This document shows positions 37,698 through 48,000 of a stretch of DNA of 64,000 nt, piece after piece; the first letter of the stretch is position 1, and every line of letters begins with the position of its first letter. This stretch comes from Planctomycetia bacterium. GTDB taxonomy: Bacteria > Planctomycetota > Planctomycetia > Pirellulales > Thermoguttaceae. Both the position numbers and the translations under genes were made by a program. Where the stretch lies: positions 1 through 64,000 of the forward strand of contig JAUNMR010000011.1 of assembly GCA_030537455.1 (NCBI GenBank), written 5' to 3'. The notes beneath the pieces were generated by a model. That model made no database searches and was not told the origin of the DNA. It saw nothing but the letters and a program-made list of their open reading frames with translations.

Positions 37698-38633
37698 ATG
37701 ATGACGTCAGAGCAAACGGAGATTTCAACGCCACAGACCTCAGAAAGTCTATACGGCACGGCGCTGGGCTTTTTGGCCTTTCTGATCTGGGGTCTGTTTC
37801 CTCTTTATTTCGTACTACTACGCGACGTTCCACCCCTGGTGACGCTAGCCTTTCGCGCTGTCTTTACCACCGTTCTGCTACTACCGTTGGTCTTAATTCG
37901 CGGTAAAGGACGCGAAATTCTGCGTACTTTACGCAATCCGCTCTACGACCTGGGACTGCTCGTGACTATGTCGACGACCGCGGCGAGCTGGGGACTATTT
38001 ATCTGGCTGGTCGCGCTCAATCACACGCTCTACGCCAGTCTTGGCAACTACGCCTCGCCACTGGTGAGCGTGATGTTCGGCGCGATTTTGTTTCACGAAC
38101 GACCACGCTCGCTACAGTGGTTGGCTATTTTCATCGCGCTTATTGCCGTGATTATCTTCGCCAGAGGCGTCGGGCGACTGCCATGGGAGAGCGTGATCGT
38201 CGCGCTGGTGTTTGCGATCTATTCGGCCATGCGCAAAAAGCTCGACGTTGATTCCACCACGGCTCTGAGCGTTGAAACGATCTTCGCGACTCCCATCGGC
38301 GCGGGGTATATTCTCTACGAAGCCTTTACGCACGCTGCGCGACCGGAATGGTCGACCGACCCGAGACTGTTGGCGCTGCTCGTGGGAGGAGGAGCGCTCA
38401 CCGCTGTGCCGCTATTGCTCTTCGGCTCCGCGGCACGGCGCTGTAAGTTGTCGACACTCGGTCTGTTGAACTACCTCACGCCGACCGGTCAGTTCCTCTG
38501 TGGCGTCTTCTGGCTACACGAGTCGACCACCTCGTTCCAGTGGATTAGTTTTGCTTTGATCTGGCTGGCGTTGATATTCTTTACAATCGACCTGTTTAGA
38601 AACGAAAGGCGCGCGCGAGGCGTAAAAGCGTAA
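37698..38633 (+). CDS. rarD: RarD-type EamA (DMT) family transporter
   Basis: This 311-residue permease has about ten hydrophobic helices in two EamA halves. Its first helix carries FLIWGLFPLYFVLLRDVP, the signature of RarD-like drug/metabolite exporters; the second half has LNYLTPTGQFL and the C-terminal SFALIWLAL. E. coli rarD was linked to chloramphenicol sensitivity, but substrates are unproven. No good ribosome-binding site precedes the tandem ATG codons. It overlaps nothing and precedes the DUF4416 gene by 58 bases. Confidence 0.85.
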   Translation: MMTSEQTEISTPQTSESLYGTALGFLAFLIWGLFPLYFVLLRDVPPLVTLAFRAVFTTVLLLPLVLIRGKGREILRTLRNPLYDLGLLVTMSTTAASWGLFIWLVALNHTLYASLGNYASPLVSVMFGAILFHERPRSLQWLAIFIALIAVIIFARGVGRLPWESVIVALVFAIYSAMRKKLDVDSTTALSVETIFATPIGAGYILYEAFTHAARPEWSTDPRLLALLVGGGALTAVPLLLFGSAARRCKLSTLGLLNYLTPTGQFLCGVFWLHESTTSFQWISFALIWLALIFFTIDLFRNERRARGVKA

Positions 38634-38691
38634 CAACGCCTTGCCAAAAGCTTTGCGAAGGCGTACTTTCGAAGTAATAGAAAGACAAGTC

Positions 38692-39255
38692 ATGGGTGAA
38701 ATTCGAGCGTGTAAACCGGCGTTGCTACTGGTAGCGGTTTTTGGCGTGTGCGAAGAAGCGCTCGCGCTCGCACAAGAGAAATGTCAGGAAAAGTTCGGCA
38801 AAATTGCGCTGCAGAGCGCTAGTTACTATTTCGATTCTTTTACGCATTACTACGCTAAAGAGATGGGCGAGCGTCTGCCGAAGAAGTTCTGGGTCTTCGA
38901 AGACCTCGTCGACCCGGGACAATTAGCGACGATTAAGCGCCAAACGAACCTCTGGGAAGAAGAAATAGGACACACGCTATTCAAACAAGGTCTGACGACG
39001 ACTAATCGCCCCGTCAATCTCGACCCGGGCTATATCGAGCTGGGTAAGCTCATTCTCGCCTCGACTAAGGACCATGCGCATCGTATCTACTTGCGCGACG
39101 GAATCTTTGCTGAAACCACGCTATTCTATCGCGACAAAGCATGGCAAGCGCTGCCATGGACTTACGCCGATTATCAAGACGCGAAAAACCAAGAGTTCTT
39201 TACCGAATGTCGCAATCTGCTCAAGCGTAAACTCCAAGCGCTCGCACAGAATTAA
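38692..39255 (+). CDS. DUF4416 family protein
   Basis: The 187-residue product matches the DUF4416 pattern: KPALLLVAVFG at the N-terminus, YYFDSFTHYYAKEMG, then NLDPGYIELGKLILAST and the C-terminal WTYADYQ. The family occurs in planctomycetes and deltaproteobacteria and has no assigned function. ATG 38692 with GAAAG upstream was preferred to the TTG at 38641. It is the last gene of the small plus-strand group. Confidence 0.82.
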   Translation: MGEIRACKPALLLVAVFGVCEEALALAQEKCQEKFGKIALQSASYYFDSFTHYYAKEMGERLPKKFWVFEDLVDPGQLATIKRQTNLWEEEIGHTLFKQGLTTTNRPVNLDPGYIELGKLILASTKDHAHRIYLRDGIFAETTLFYRDKAWQALPWTYADYQDAKNQEFFTECRNLLKRKLQALAQN

Positions 39256-39268
39256 CGCCGTGACGAGG

Positions 39269-39297
39269 TCGAGACCGAAATGGTATCGGATTATAGT
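39269..39297 (+). promoter_or_regulatory. putative promoter of the TIR-Sel1 gene
   Basis: TCGAGA (39269-39274), a 17-base spacer and TATAGT (39292-39297) lie about 120 bases before the TIR-Sel1 start. Matches are 4/6 and 5/6 to consensus. Confidence 0.4.
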
Positions 39298-39424
39298 TCG
39301 AAGAATAGACCCTTTCGCGCCTTTGGAACCACACGTCGAAACTGTTTTATAGAGTCAAAGATATCTCACCGTCGCGCGGTACGGTAGTTCGCGCGCTTTC
39401 GCCTCTGAGCACAAGTCTAACGCC

Positions 39425-42400
39425 ATGCCGACGCAAGTTTATGAAGGGGATCTGCCCTACGCATTTATAAGTTATACTCATGACGACCAAGCGACCGTCG
39501 ATCTCATTCTCGAGACTATGACAAATGTCGGCGTGAGGCTATGGTACGACGACGGTATTCCCACTGCCACGAAATGGCACGAAGTGATTGCTGGTAAAAT
39601 TAAAAATAGTTCGTTCTTTGTCGCTATGCTCTCGAAGAACTACTTGAAATCGAAGAATTGCATTCCAGAGTTGAGCTATGCAGTCACTAACATACACTTG
39701 CCCGTGCTGGCGATATACCTGGAACCGGTGGAACTGACTGAGGGACTGCAGATGTATATGTCCGGAAGTCAAGCGGTTAATCTCCAAGAGTTCAACGACG
39801 ACGCCTCGTTCTATGAAAAACTCTTTGACTGCGAACTATGGCAGCCGTGTCGCGAAGAGGGAGCGTCTTTGGACGCGCTACAGCATGCTAAGGGCAAGCG
39901 CAACCTTGCGAAAAGTCGTAAACAATACGCCAAGTGGCAATATGTTAGCGTCTTTTGCTTAGCGCTCCTAGCGCTAACAATAGCGTTCTCCTCCTATATG
40001 TCGCAACGTCATCGTCAAATGGAAGAAAGGCACATAGCGCATCAAGGGGAGACGCTATATCAACGCGGAATGGAGTTTTACTGCGGTCTCAACGGCTCCA
40101 GAGTCGATCGTGCGGCGGGGTACAAGGCGCTATTAGAGTCGAGTCAACTTGGGAATCATCGCGCTCAGGCCTTACTGGCGTATATTACAATGACCGACGG
40201 GGAACCCAGACGCGCGCCAGATGCACAACGCGCTTATGAATTGTCACAACAGCCCGCGCAATGGCGTGAACCGCTCGCTATCGTAACACAGGCGATATAC
40301 TTCGACGATCCCAGAAAAAGTTATTATAACGGCAACAAAGCGCAAGCGCTTTATCGCGAGGCCCTTAACGCCATTGTAGAGAGTCAAACAAAGGAAGACA
40401 ATACCCGAACGCTACTCGTATTGGCTAACTTTCTCGATCCTGACCAATCCCCCGTCGACGACTTCGACGTCGACTCACAACTTGCCACGCGATATCTCCA
40501 GCGCGCGTCTAACCTTGGCGACGCCAAGGCGATGTGTTTGTATGGCGCCGCGCTAATGTCACAGGAAGATTCACAGAATTCGTCCCAGGAAGGCCTAAGA
40601 CTGATTCAAACAGCGGTTCAAGTGGAAGAGCCCGAGGCGTTTTATTACTACGGGAAATGCTATGAATCAGGAATGGGCGTCGAAGAGGACGTCTCAAAAG
40701 CGCGAGAGTTATATGAACAAGGCGCAAAACGAGGGTCAATTAACTGCGTCTGTATGCTATCGTCCTTCTACGCCGACGGCACAGGAGGAAAAAAAGATCC
40801 AAAGCGCGCCTTTGAACTTGCACACAGCGCGTATTCCTACAACGATCCAGACGTCATCGCGCTACTGGCAAACTATTACGACGTCGGCGTCGGATGCAAG
40901 GTCGATCCTCAACATGCCGCGACGCTCTATCGCGAAGCCGCGGAACTTGGCTCCGTCGGCGCTATGAACGAATTAGCTTACGCCTATGAAAATGGCTACG
41001 GCGTGGAACAGGACAGCGTCGCGTCCTTTTTATGGACGAGTAAAGCGGCTGAAAAAGGTTGGCCCACCGCGTTTTATAACCTTGCCGTCGACTATTACAC
41101 CGGATTAGGCGTGCGTCAAGACTACCAGAAGGCGCGCGAATACTTCCAAAAGGCGCTTGACGCCGATATTGAAGAAGCAGAGGTTTATCTGCATAAATAC
41201 AACGAAGAAGAATCGCCGCAGGATATTTACCAGCAAGGAATTACAAGTTACTTTGGTCTAGACGGTCACACAATTGACCTATCGGACGGGTTTCATAAGC
41301 TTCAGCATGCAAGCGACTTAGGATCGCTCGCCGCTAAGTCGACGCTGGCGTGGATTTATGCGCACGACGAGACGATCGCGCAGGAAGCGAGCCTTGAACG
41401 CGCCGAGAAATTGGCAAGTGAATCCTCGCTCTATCCTACCTCGCAAGAGGTTTTAGCTATGTGCGCAATGGCACAGGACGATTGGCGAGAACAACGTCGT
41501 GCTAGCGTGCTCTTGCTCGACGCGCTCCATGGTTACGAACAAGACGCACAGGGCGGCGACGTACTGGCTATGTTCTTCTTGGCGAACCTCGTGAGCACGG
41601 AGGAACCCGATCTACACGACCAAGAACGCGCGTCTGAGCTCTTAGTGGAGTCGGCGCGTGCGAATCTGGGCGTCGCTAAAACAGTACTTGCGTTGGAGAT
41701 TTACTCCGACCAAGAGAATAGTCGCTACGATTTACAAAAGGCGGTGGAAATCTTACAAAACGCGGCGGAACAGAATGAACGTTTCGCTCTCTATAACATG
41801 GGACGCGCGTATTTGTCAGGCGTTGGCGTCACGGAGGATTACCAACGCGCGATCGATTGCTTTAAGAAGAGCGCTCAGGCTCGCTATTTACCTGCAATGT
41901 CGCAACTTGCGTTCTGTTATTTAAATGGCATGGGAGTGGAAAAAGACCAGACGCAAGGTCTTGCTTGGTATATTCGCGCCTCCGTGGCGGGCGACAAAAG
42001 CGTCGCGAGAGCCATTGCGCAGCGACGTGGAACAAAGGCTTACGCCGACGCGCTTTATGAAGTCGGCAAAGAGTTGCTATTTGGTCTGTCGGGACAATCG
42101 GTTGACCGCCGCGCTGCGATCCTTACGTTACAGGAAGGGAGCCATCGTGGCAATCTTGCGGCGCAAGGTCTTTTAGCGACGCTACTTTTCGACGGCGCCG
42201 GTTTTCAGGACGCCAAGGTCGAAGAGGCGCTAGAAATGGCGCGCGAGTCAGCGCGACAAGGAGTGACCTACGCACAAATACTACTGGCACGCGCGGAGCA
42301 ATTACACTACGACGTTCAACTGCAAGAGGGCGAATTGCAACGTTTTATCGACGAGGCTTTTGAGCGCCTACAAGACGCCGTAAAACAAAAAGACCCTTTG

Positions 42401-43303
42401 GCATGCGCGCAACTGGCGGAATGTTACTACTTAGGCATAGGAGTTCCACGTAATCTACAATGTTGTGCGGAACTGTACGAAGAAGCGTCAAACCAAGGTC
42501 TTGCGCTCGCTAAGTATAAGCTTGGACTACTCTTGTATCAGGAACCAGAGTTCAAGGAAAGACAAAAGGAAGCGCTGGCGCTCTTTCTCGAAGCCGCCGA
42601 CGCCGACCTACCAGAGGCAATATGCCAGCTAGGCGCGTGCTATTACGACGGTAAGTGCGTGCCATATGACCTGGAACGCGCCGTCAATTATTTCCGGCGC
42701 GCCGAACAGACCGGCTATACGCGCGCAACGCCCTACGTCGCACTACGCGCCTTGGCTACGCTACTGAAGACCGAAGAGTGGTCACTGGAGGATATTTCCC
42801 TGGCAAACGAGTATGCTCTGAAAGCTAAGGACAACAATGATTCAGTGGCGTTGTTAGCGCTAGGTATCCTCAAAATCGAGGGGTTTGGCGAAGACTTCAA
42901 CCCCGAGGAAGGATTCCGTGCGCTAGAAAAGAGCGCCGACCAAGGCAATCTTTTGGCTACGTTCTATTTGGGACAATGCTACGAAAAGGGGGACGGAGTT
43001 ACACGTAACTACAAGAGCGCCTTTGAGCTATACGCCGCGGCGTTAGATAGTTACACTCCGGAGCAGTCGGTTCCTCCCTTGGAATTTTACACGTCGTCGC
43101 AAGAGCTTATAGAAAATATGGGAATAAGCGCGATAATCTACGCTCTGGGGCGATGTTATCAACTCGGTCGTGGCGTGGAGAAGAACCTTGACACGGCGCG
43201 TGAATATTACCAGCGCGTCCTTGACGACTACCCGAACTCATGGGTCGAAGAAAAAGCGCGCGAGGGGTTAAAACCGCCGCGAGTGAACTACTTCGATCGT
43301 TAG
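39425..43303 (+). CDS. TIR domain - transmembrane helix - Sel1-repeat protein
   Basis: This 1292-residue protein begins with a TIR domain (about 10-140: YAFISYTHDDQ, VRLWYDD, SKNYLKSKNCIPELSYA). E82 sits where bacterial TIR NADases have their catalytic glutamate. A strongly basic stretch (GKRNLAKSRKQ) precedes one transmembrane helix (about 172-192), so the TIR domain should be cytoplasmic and the rest outside. Residues 205-1290 are Sel1-like repeats (for example YYYGKCYESGMGVEEDVSKA). A header motif of form GLxGxxxD recurs near 221, 611 and 887, suggesting three large repeated modules. Bacterial TIR domains cleave NAD+ or make cADPR signals in defence; Sel1 solenoids bind proteins or cell-wall ligands. 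A receptor role is inference. No clear ribosome-binding site precedes the ATG. It converges on the GTPase gene 42 bases away. Confidence 0.88.
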   Translation: MPTQVYEGDLPYAFISYTHDDQATVDLILETMTNVGVRLWYDDGIPTATKWHEVIAGKIKNSSFFVAMLSKNYLKSKNCIPELSYAVTNIHLPVLAIYLEPVELTEGLQMYMSGSQAVNLQEFNDDASFYEKLFDCELWQPCREEGASLDALQHAKGKRNLAKSRKQYAKWQYVSVFCLALLALTIAFSSYMSQRHRQMEERHIAHQGETLYQRGMEFYCGLNGSRVDRAAGYKALLESSQLGNHRAQALLAYITMTDGEPRRAPDAQRAYELSQQPAQWREPLAIVTQAIYFDDPRKSYYNGNKAQALYREALNAIVESQTKEDNTRTLLVLANFLDPDQSPVDDFDVDSQLATRYLQRASNLGDAKAMCLYGAALMSQEDSQNSSQEGLRLIQTAVQVEEPEAFYYYGKCYESGMGVEEDVSKARELYEQGAKRGSINCVCMLSSFYADGTGGKKDPKRAFELAHSAYSYNDPDVIALLANYYDVGVGCKVDPQHAATLYREAAELGSVGAMNELAYAYENGYGVEQDSVASFLWTSKAAEKGWPTAFYNLAVDYYTGLGVRQDYQKAREYFQKALDADIEEAEVYLHKYNEEESPQDIYQQGITSYFGLDGHTIDLSDGFHKLQHASDLGSLAAKSTLAWIYAHDETIAQEASLERAEKLASESSLYPTSQEVLAMCAMAQDDWREQRRASVLLLDALHGYEQDAQGGDVLAMFFLANLVSTEEPDLHDQERASELLVESARANLGVAKTVLALEIYSDQENSRYDLQKAVEILQNAAEQNERFALYNMGRAYLSGVGVTEDYQRAIDCFKKSAQARYLPAMSQLAFCYLNGMGVEKDQTQGLAWYIRASVAGDKSVARAIAQRRGTKAYADALYEVGKELLFGLSGQSVDRRAAILTLQEGSHRGNLAAQGLLATLLFDGAGFQDAKVEEALEMARESARQGVTYAQILLARAEQLHYDVQLQEGELQRFIDEAFERLQDAVKQKDPLACAQLAECYYLGIGVPRNLQCCAELYEEASNQGLALAKYKLGLLLYQEPEFKERQKEALALFLEAADADLPEAICQLGACYYDGKCVPYDLERAVNYFRRAEQTGYTRATPYVALRALATLLKTEEWSLEDISLANEYALKAKDNNDSVALLALGILKIEGFGEDFNPEEGFRALEKSADQGNLLATFYLGQCYEKGDGVTRNYKSAFELYAAALDSYTPEQSVPPLEFYTSSQELIENMGISAIIYALGRCYQLGRGVEKNLDTAREYYQRVLDDYPNSWVEEKAREGLKPPRVNYFDR

Positions 43304-43345
43304 GCGTTATCTGCTTTAACAACTGACGTTATTACCGAAAGCGCG

Positions 43346-44914
43346 CTATTCGACGTCGACAAGTCGCTGACTCAAGAGGCTCGCGAGACTCGCGACGATC
43401 TCATCGCGGCTCTTGCGTTCTCGACCAAGCGGAGACGATTCCGCTAAACGATGAAAAGGATAGCTTTTCTCACTATTGAGGGTTGAATATTCCGCAACGC
43501 TGACACAACTCTTGAGTAGATCGGCAACTCCTGGAATTTCTATCGGTTGCGGCTGAGCGCGCACGAGCGCCTGAACGGAGTCTTCCAACGCTTGACCGCG
43601 ACATTGCAGTTGCTCAACCAGAAGGATTCCACGCGCGAGCGCCTCTTGCGCTACCGGCAAATTAACGCGCGCCTCTAGACGCTTGCCTTTGGCGTCGTAT
43701 TTCGCATTTAGAGCCACGGCGCTACCGCCGCCAAGCAGACCGCCGAGGAACAAGCCAAGCGCGGCGCCGGCGCCGAACGACAGGCCAGCGGAAGCAATAT
43801 CGACCGCGGCGCCAACGGCGGCTCCCACCGCGGCGCCAACGCTCCCGCCGACCTTTAGGTAACGTTTCGCGTCCAGACCGAGGAAATGATCGTACAGTTT
43901 GGCGTTTTCATCAACGTTGAGCATTTCGCGCTCAAGAACGCTGAGGCTAAATCCCCAGGTCTCAAGGAGTTGTTCGTGTGCCTGATGTTCGCGACGAACG
44001 ACGTTCTGTTTAAAGCGTTCGGTTAACTCGCGCAAACGCTGCGTTTGCATATTAGGCTCGACGTTCAGTTCCACCTCGCGATAGCACGCCACGTCGAGAA
44101 CAAGTTCCGCGAGGATCGTGCGCGACGCCTGCAGTCGGCGTTTCTCACGCAACAGTCGCTCTTGTATCTCCGCTGATAAAACGCGTTGCGTTAGAGGATC
44201 GCGCGCAAGAACCGAAAGTTTCTTCAACAGGGAAATTTCATCGGCAAAAATACGATGATGCGCGTCGTAACGCTGAATGAGATAGAAGCAGTTCTTGATC
44301 AGAACCTCGTCCCATTCCTTACAATAATTATCAGCAAGACGGCGCGGCACAATATCTTCGTTATTATCAGCGCAGTCACGGGAATCCTGACATTGCGCCA
44401 CGTCGCCGGAGTCTTCCCGCAAGTTGTTGTAAGCGACCACCACCGGCTTGCCGACGTGTTTGAGCAGACACAAAGTGCTTTTAAAGAGCGACTGCGCCGG
44501 GTTTTCCACCACGTTTACGACAAAGATAAGCATATCGGCGCGCGCGATTTCGTGCCAAGCGCGCAGGTCGTGGCGGAAATCCTCGTCTGTGGAAGGGGTT
44601 ACGCGCAGAATGTCATCGAGATCGAAATCGCCCTGGTTCGCCTGTACTTTAGGGTCGGCCATGAGCGCTTCGAGGATCTCCGTAGAGGTCTGAAAACCGG
44701 GCGTGTCAATCAGTTGCAGGATTTCAGCGACGCCATTGTAGAAGACCTTTTGGATTTCCGCGCGCACTGTCGTACCGGTGTAAGCGTTGATTTCGCCGAA
44801 CTTCGGGTCGCTCGTGAGCGTACGCAGAATCGACGTCTTACCCTCGTTGGTCGGACCGACAACCGCTACGATCAACGGCTTTACTTTGCGTAACTCCTCG
44901 CTTGTCAATGTCAT
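43346..44914 (-). CDS. GTPase with C-terminal glycine-zipper region, DUF3482-like
   Basis: This 522-residue protein has a G domain with G1 GPTNEGKTS, G3 DTPGFQ and a degenerate G4 (VVAYNN in place of NKxD). A long helical region follows (about 240-360). An alternating Gly/Ala glycine zipper (GGSVGAAVGAAVGAAVD and GAGAALGLFLGGLLGGG) could insert into or oligomerise in a membrane. The build matches DUF3482 GTPases, which in proteobacteria lie beside DUF2868 membrane proteins, as the next gene does here. ATG 44914 was preferred to a TTG nine codons upstream. The biological role of the pair is not established. Confidence 0.7.
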   Translation of the reverse strand: MTLTSEELRKVKPLIVAVVGPTNEGKTSILRTLTSDPKFGEINAYTGTTVRAEIQKVFYNGVAEILQLIDTPGFQTSTEILEALMADPKVQANQGDFDLDDILRVTPSTDEDFRHDLRAWHEIARADMLIFVVNVVENPAQSLFKSTLCLLKHVGKPVVVAYNNLREDSGDVAQCQDSRDCADNNEDIVPRRLADNYCKEWDEVLIKNCFYLIQRYDAHHRIFADEISLLKKLSVLARDPLTQRVLSAEIQERLLREKRRLQASRTILAELVLDVACYREVELNVEPNMQTQRLRELTERFKQNVVRREHQAHEQLLETWGFSLSVLEREMLNVDENAKLYDHFLGLDAKRYLKVGGSVGAAVGAAVGAAVDIASAGLSFGAGAALGLFLGGLLGGGSAVALNAKYDAKGKRLEARVNLPVAQEALARGILLVEQLQCRGQALEDSVQALVRAQPQPIEIPGVADLLKSCVSVAEYSTLNSEKSYPFHRLAESSPLGRERKSRDEIVASLASLLSQRLVDVE

Positions 44915-45050
44915 GTGTATGTCGTCCTTAGCGCGACGCAATGCGTCTACGCGGTTAAACCTAACGCGTGCAATCGTTACGTCGACTCAAACCGACGTAA
45001 CGACGCCTACGGTACTGGGAATGGCAAAGGGTTGTAAGTTAAGGCGAACG

Positions 45051-48000
45051 CTAAATATATCGCGGTATTTTAGCAATCGCAACGGTCATGGCGTTCAACG
45101 CGTTCTGGACGTCGTCGATTGAATCAAAGGCACAAGCCTCCATCGGCGCGAGCGCTTCGGGCATAATGGCGGCGATTTCGTCTTCGGCGCGATCCTGAAG
45201 TTCCAGCGCCACGAGCCACGTGCTGGCGGCAAGCGCCAACATTGCGGCGGTTTGACACTGTTCCAGCCGTTGGGATTGCGGCGTGAACTCCACAGTGTCG
45301 GGGGGCGGAGCGACGTCTTGGGATGAGGTGGAATCTTCGGGACTATCGACGCAATGGCGACGGAACTTCAAAGCGTCTAAAATTTTATCTTTACACGCTT
45401 TGAGCGACTGTGGCGCCATAGCGCCGAGCGCGCCGCCAAAGGCGCCCCCGACCATTGAGCTGGGCAAAATAGCGCCGAGCGCGCCGACAAGAGCGCTGGC
45501 GCCGACCGCGCCGGTACACACCGGCGCCAGCGCAACGACAAACGGGGTCGTTACGCCAACCGCGGCGGCGACTGCCGCGCATTTAGGACTCAAATTGCGA
45601 CAGAACACGCGCATTTTCGCGCTCATACCACAGGCGGCGCGAAGTTGATTTTCCAAAAACGCGCTAGTGAGACCGCGTTCTTTACAGTTTTGAGCCAGGC
45701 CTTTACTAAGATTGGCGCATTGTGTTGTGACGGAGTCATACGCCAGTAGCGACTGCTGCGAAAGGCGTCCCAGCATGGACTCGCCGGCGAGTTCGCGAGC
45801 GAGCGACTTGCGACCGCTCACCGCCACTTCTTGCAGTTCTTCACGATAGATCGTAAAGACGTCACGACACGTCTTGGCTATGAGACGCTGCTGTAGTTCG
45901 TCATTAGCGGCGAAGGGATTGGCATTGTAAATTGTACGCGTATGTTCAAGAATCGCGTGGGTTGCACGGTTCCATTTATTCAGGTCGCGCGAGACGATTT
46001 GTCGTGGTTTTTCCACTGAACTGGGATCATTCTGCAGGAGCGAACGCAGTTTTTCGCGCGGTTCAGGCAGGTCGAGGGACGCGTCGTAAAAGAAGACCGG
46101 CGTTATCGTGAGCCCGGTGGCGTTAGCCATGAACTCCAGGGAGTTAGTCCAGTCTTCGAGCCGTTCGGAGATCGGTTTGGCGTCCCCTCGATATTTGTGT
46201 CGTAACTGCTCCCCACCGGTGAGAATCACGACAATGCGCGCGTTTGGCACATTGGGAATGAGCTGGTCGCGCATAAAGATTACGAAATGCCTGGCGGGGG
46301 GCAGTGACACGTCGGTCAAGAGCGCGCAAAGCGCTATTCGCGCGCCGTCGAGCTGCAGGCGTTCTTTAAAGAGGTTCTTAACGTTGGAATTAACGGCGAC
46401 GTCGTCAAAGAGCGCGATTTCACGAGCGGAGCCGAGCAGGTCGCGCCAGCGCGCTTCGCCGAGGGTCGCGTCGTAGCCGAAGGCGAGGGTCAGCGGCTCA
46501 GGCGGGTCGTTCAGCGTCTTCTCGTCAAAGGGGTCGACCTGTGAGAGATCGCCGAGAGCATGGAGCAGTTCGTCTGCACGCTGGTCATGTAGCTCTTGCG
46601 GCGAAATTCTCGGAGGTTCCGGCTCCGAAAGAACCGTCTGCCCTTCCTCTTCGCGGGTCAGGACGTCAGTGTGGGATTCGTCGCGTGAGGCTTCGCTAGC
46701 GTCTTCGTGGACGTCACTGCCGGGCGATACAGGAGCAAAATGACCAGTGTCTGAGGTTTGCGCCACGGGCGCCGCGACCGTCCTCGAGTCAACAGACGGC
46801 GACGCCAGGGTCGCCTGTGCGTCGGAGGGGAGCGTCGGCGGCGGGGCGACTTCAGGCAATACCGCGTGCGGTTCCGCCGCGCCAGGCGCAGAATCTCGGG
46901 GCGTCTTATGCCAAATAGGCTTCGAGGGCGCGTCAACAGGGGCGTCTTCGATCACGTCGTCCTGCGCCACGGGCACGACTTCCGTCTGGGTAACGGTACG
47001 ATATCCGTCGGCGCGTTGTAGGAGCGCAACGTAATAGGACTCGGTCAGATCGGGTCGAAAGTCGCGCATAGCCAGACGCGTGAGTAGGAAGTAGATCGCC
47101 GCGAGTAACACGCGTGGGACGACGCACCAGACAAAGACGACGCTCAGTAGGAAATAGGACCATCTTGCGCGAGTCTGCGCCTGGGTTCGACGTTGTACGG
47201 AGGGAACGTCGGTCTGATCTTCCAGTCGCCAATCGTCGAAGAGGCGTTCCACGTCTTCCTCGGTGGGCGCGCAACCGCCGAGCGCTACGATTGGGACGGC
47301 GAGATAATCGACGCAACGCTTAACCACGCGTTCGTCTTCAAGCGAGGTGTGCCAACAATAGTTATAGCGATTCCCTTGCATTTGCGCCAGGAGAATCGCC
47401 AAAACACAGAGGGAACAGGACGCCCAGAAGACGTGGGAGAGTAGACCGCCCCAAAAGAAGAGGAACCGCGGGCGGGAAAACAGAACGTTCCAGAACTTTA
47501 TGCTGAGATTGCGGTCGAGCGCCGCGTCGGCGTGCGTATGATTGATAGGGTCGCTTGCGTGTTTAGCGCGCCATGCGAAGCGTTCGCGACTACGTCGACC
47601 AAAGAGTCGGCAACACAGTGGCGCGAGCGTACGCACCACCGTCAAGACAATCGTGCCAAAGAGACTCGAAAGACCAATGGCGAGGGATTCTCCGCGCGAG
47701 AGAGAACGATCCTTGCGCAATATCAGACGCCAAAGCGCTTGTACCGCCGCTACCGCTAGTAATACAAATGAGATCGACAAAAACAGGAGCTGACCGAGCA
47801 AAAAGAAGAGGAAGGGTCCCGCAAGATTGACGCCGACGTCGAGAATACTGCGTACGCGCGCGCAAGGAAAGACGATCGCGCCAAGAGCAATGGCAACGAC
47901 CACAGAGCTCAGCCACGCATAAAGGGCGTACTTACGCCAGCGTTGCGCGTCGACGCCGAGCAATTTCAACGCCGCGTCGGCGCGTGAAATCAGGTAGTCC

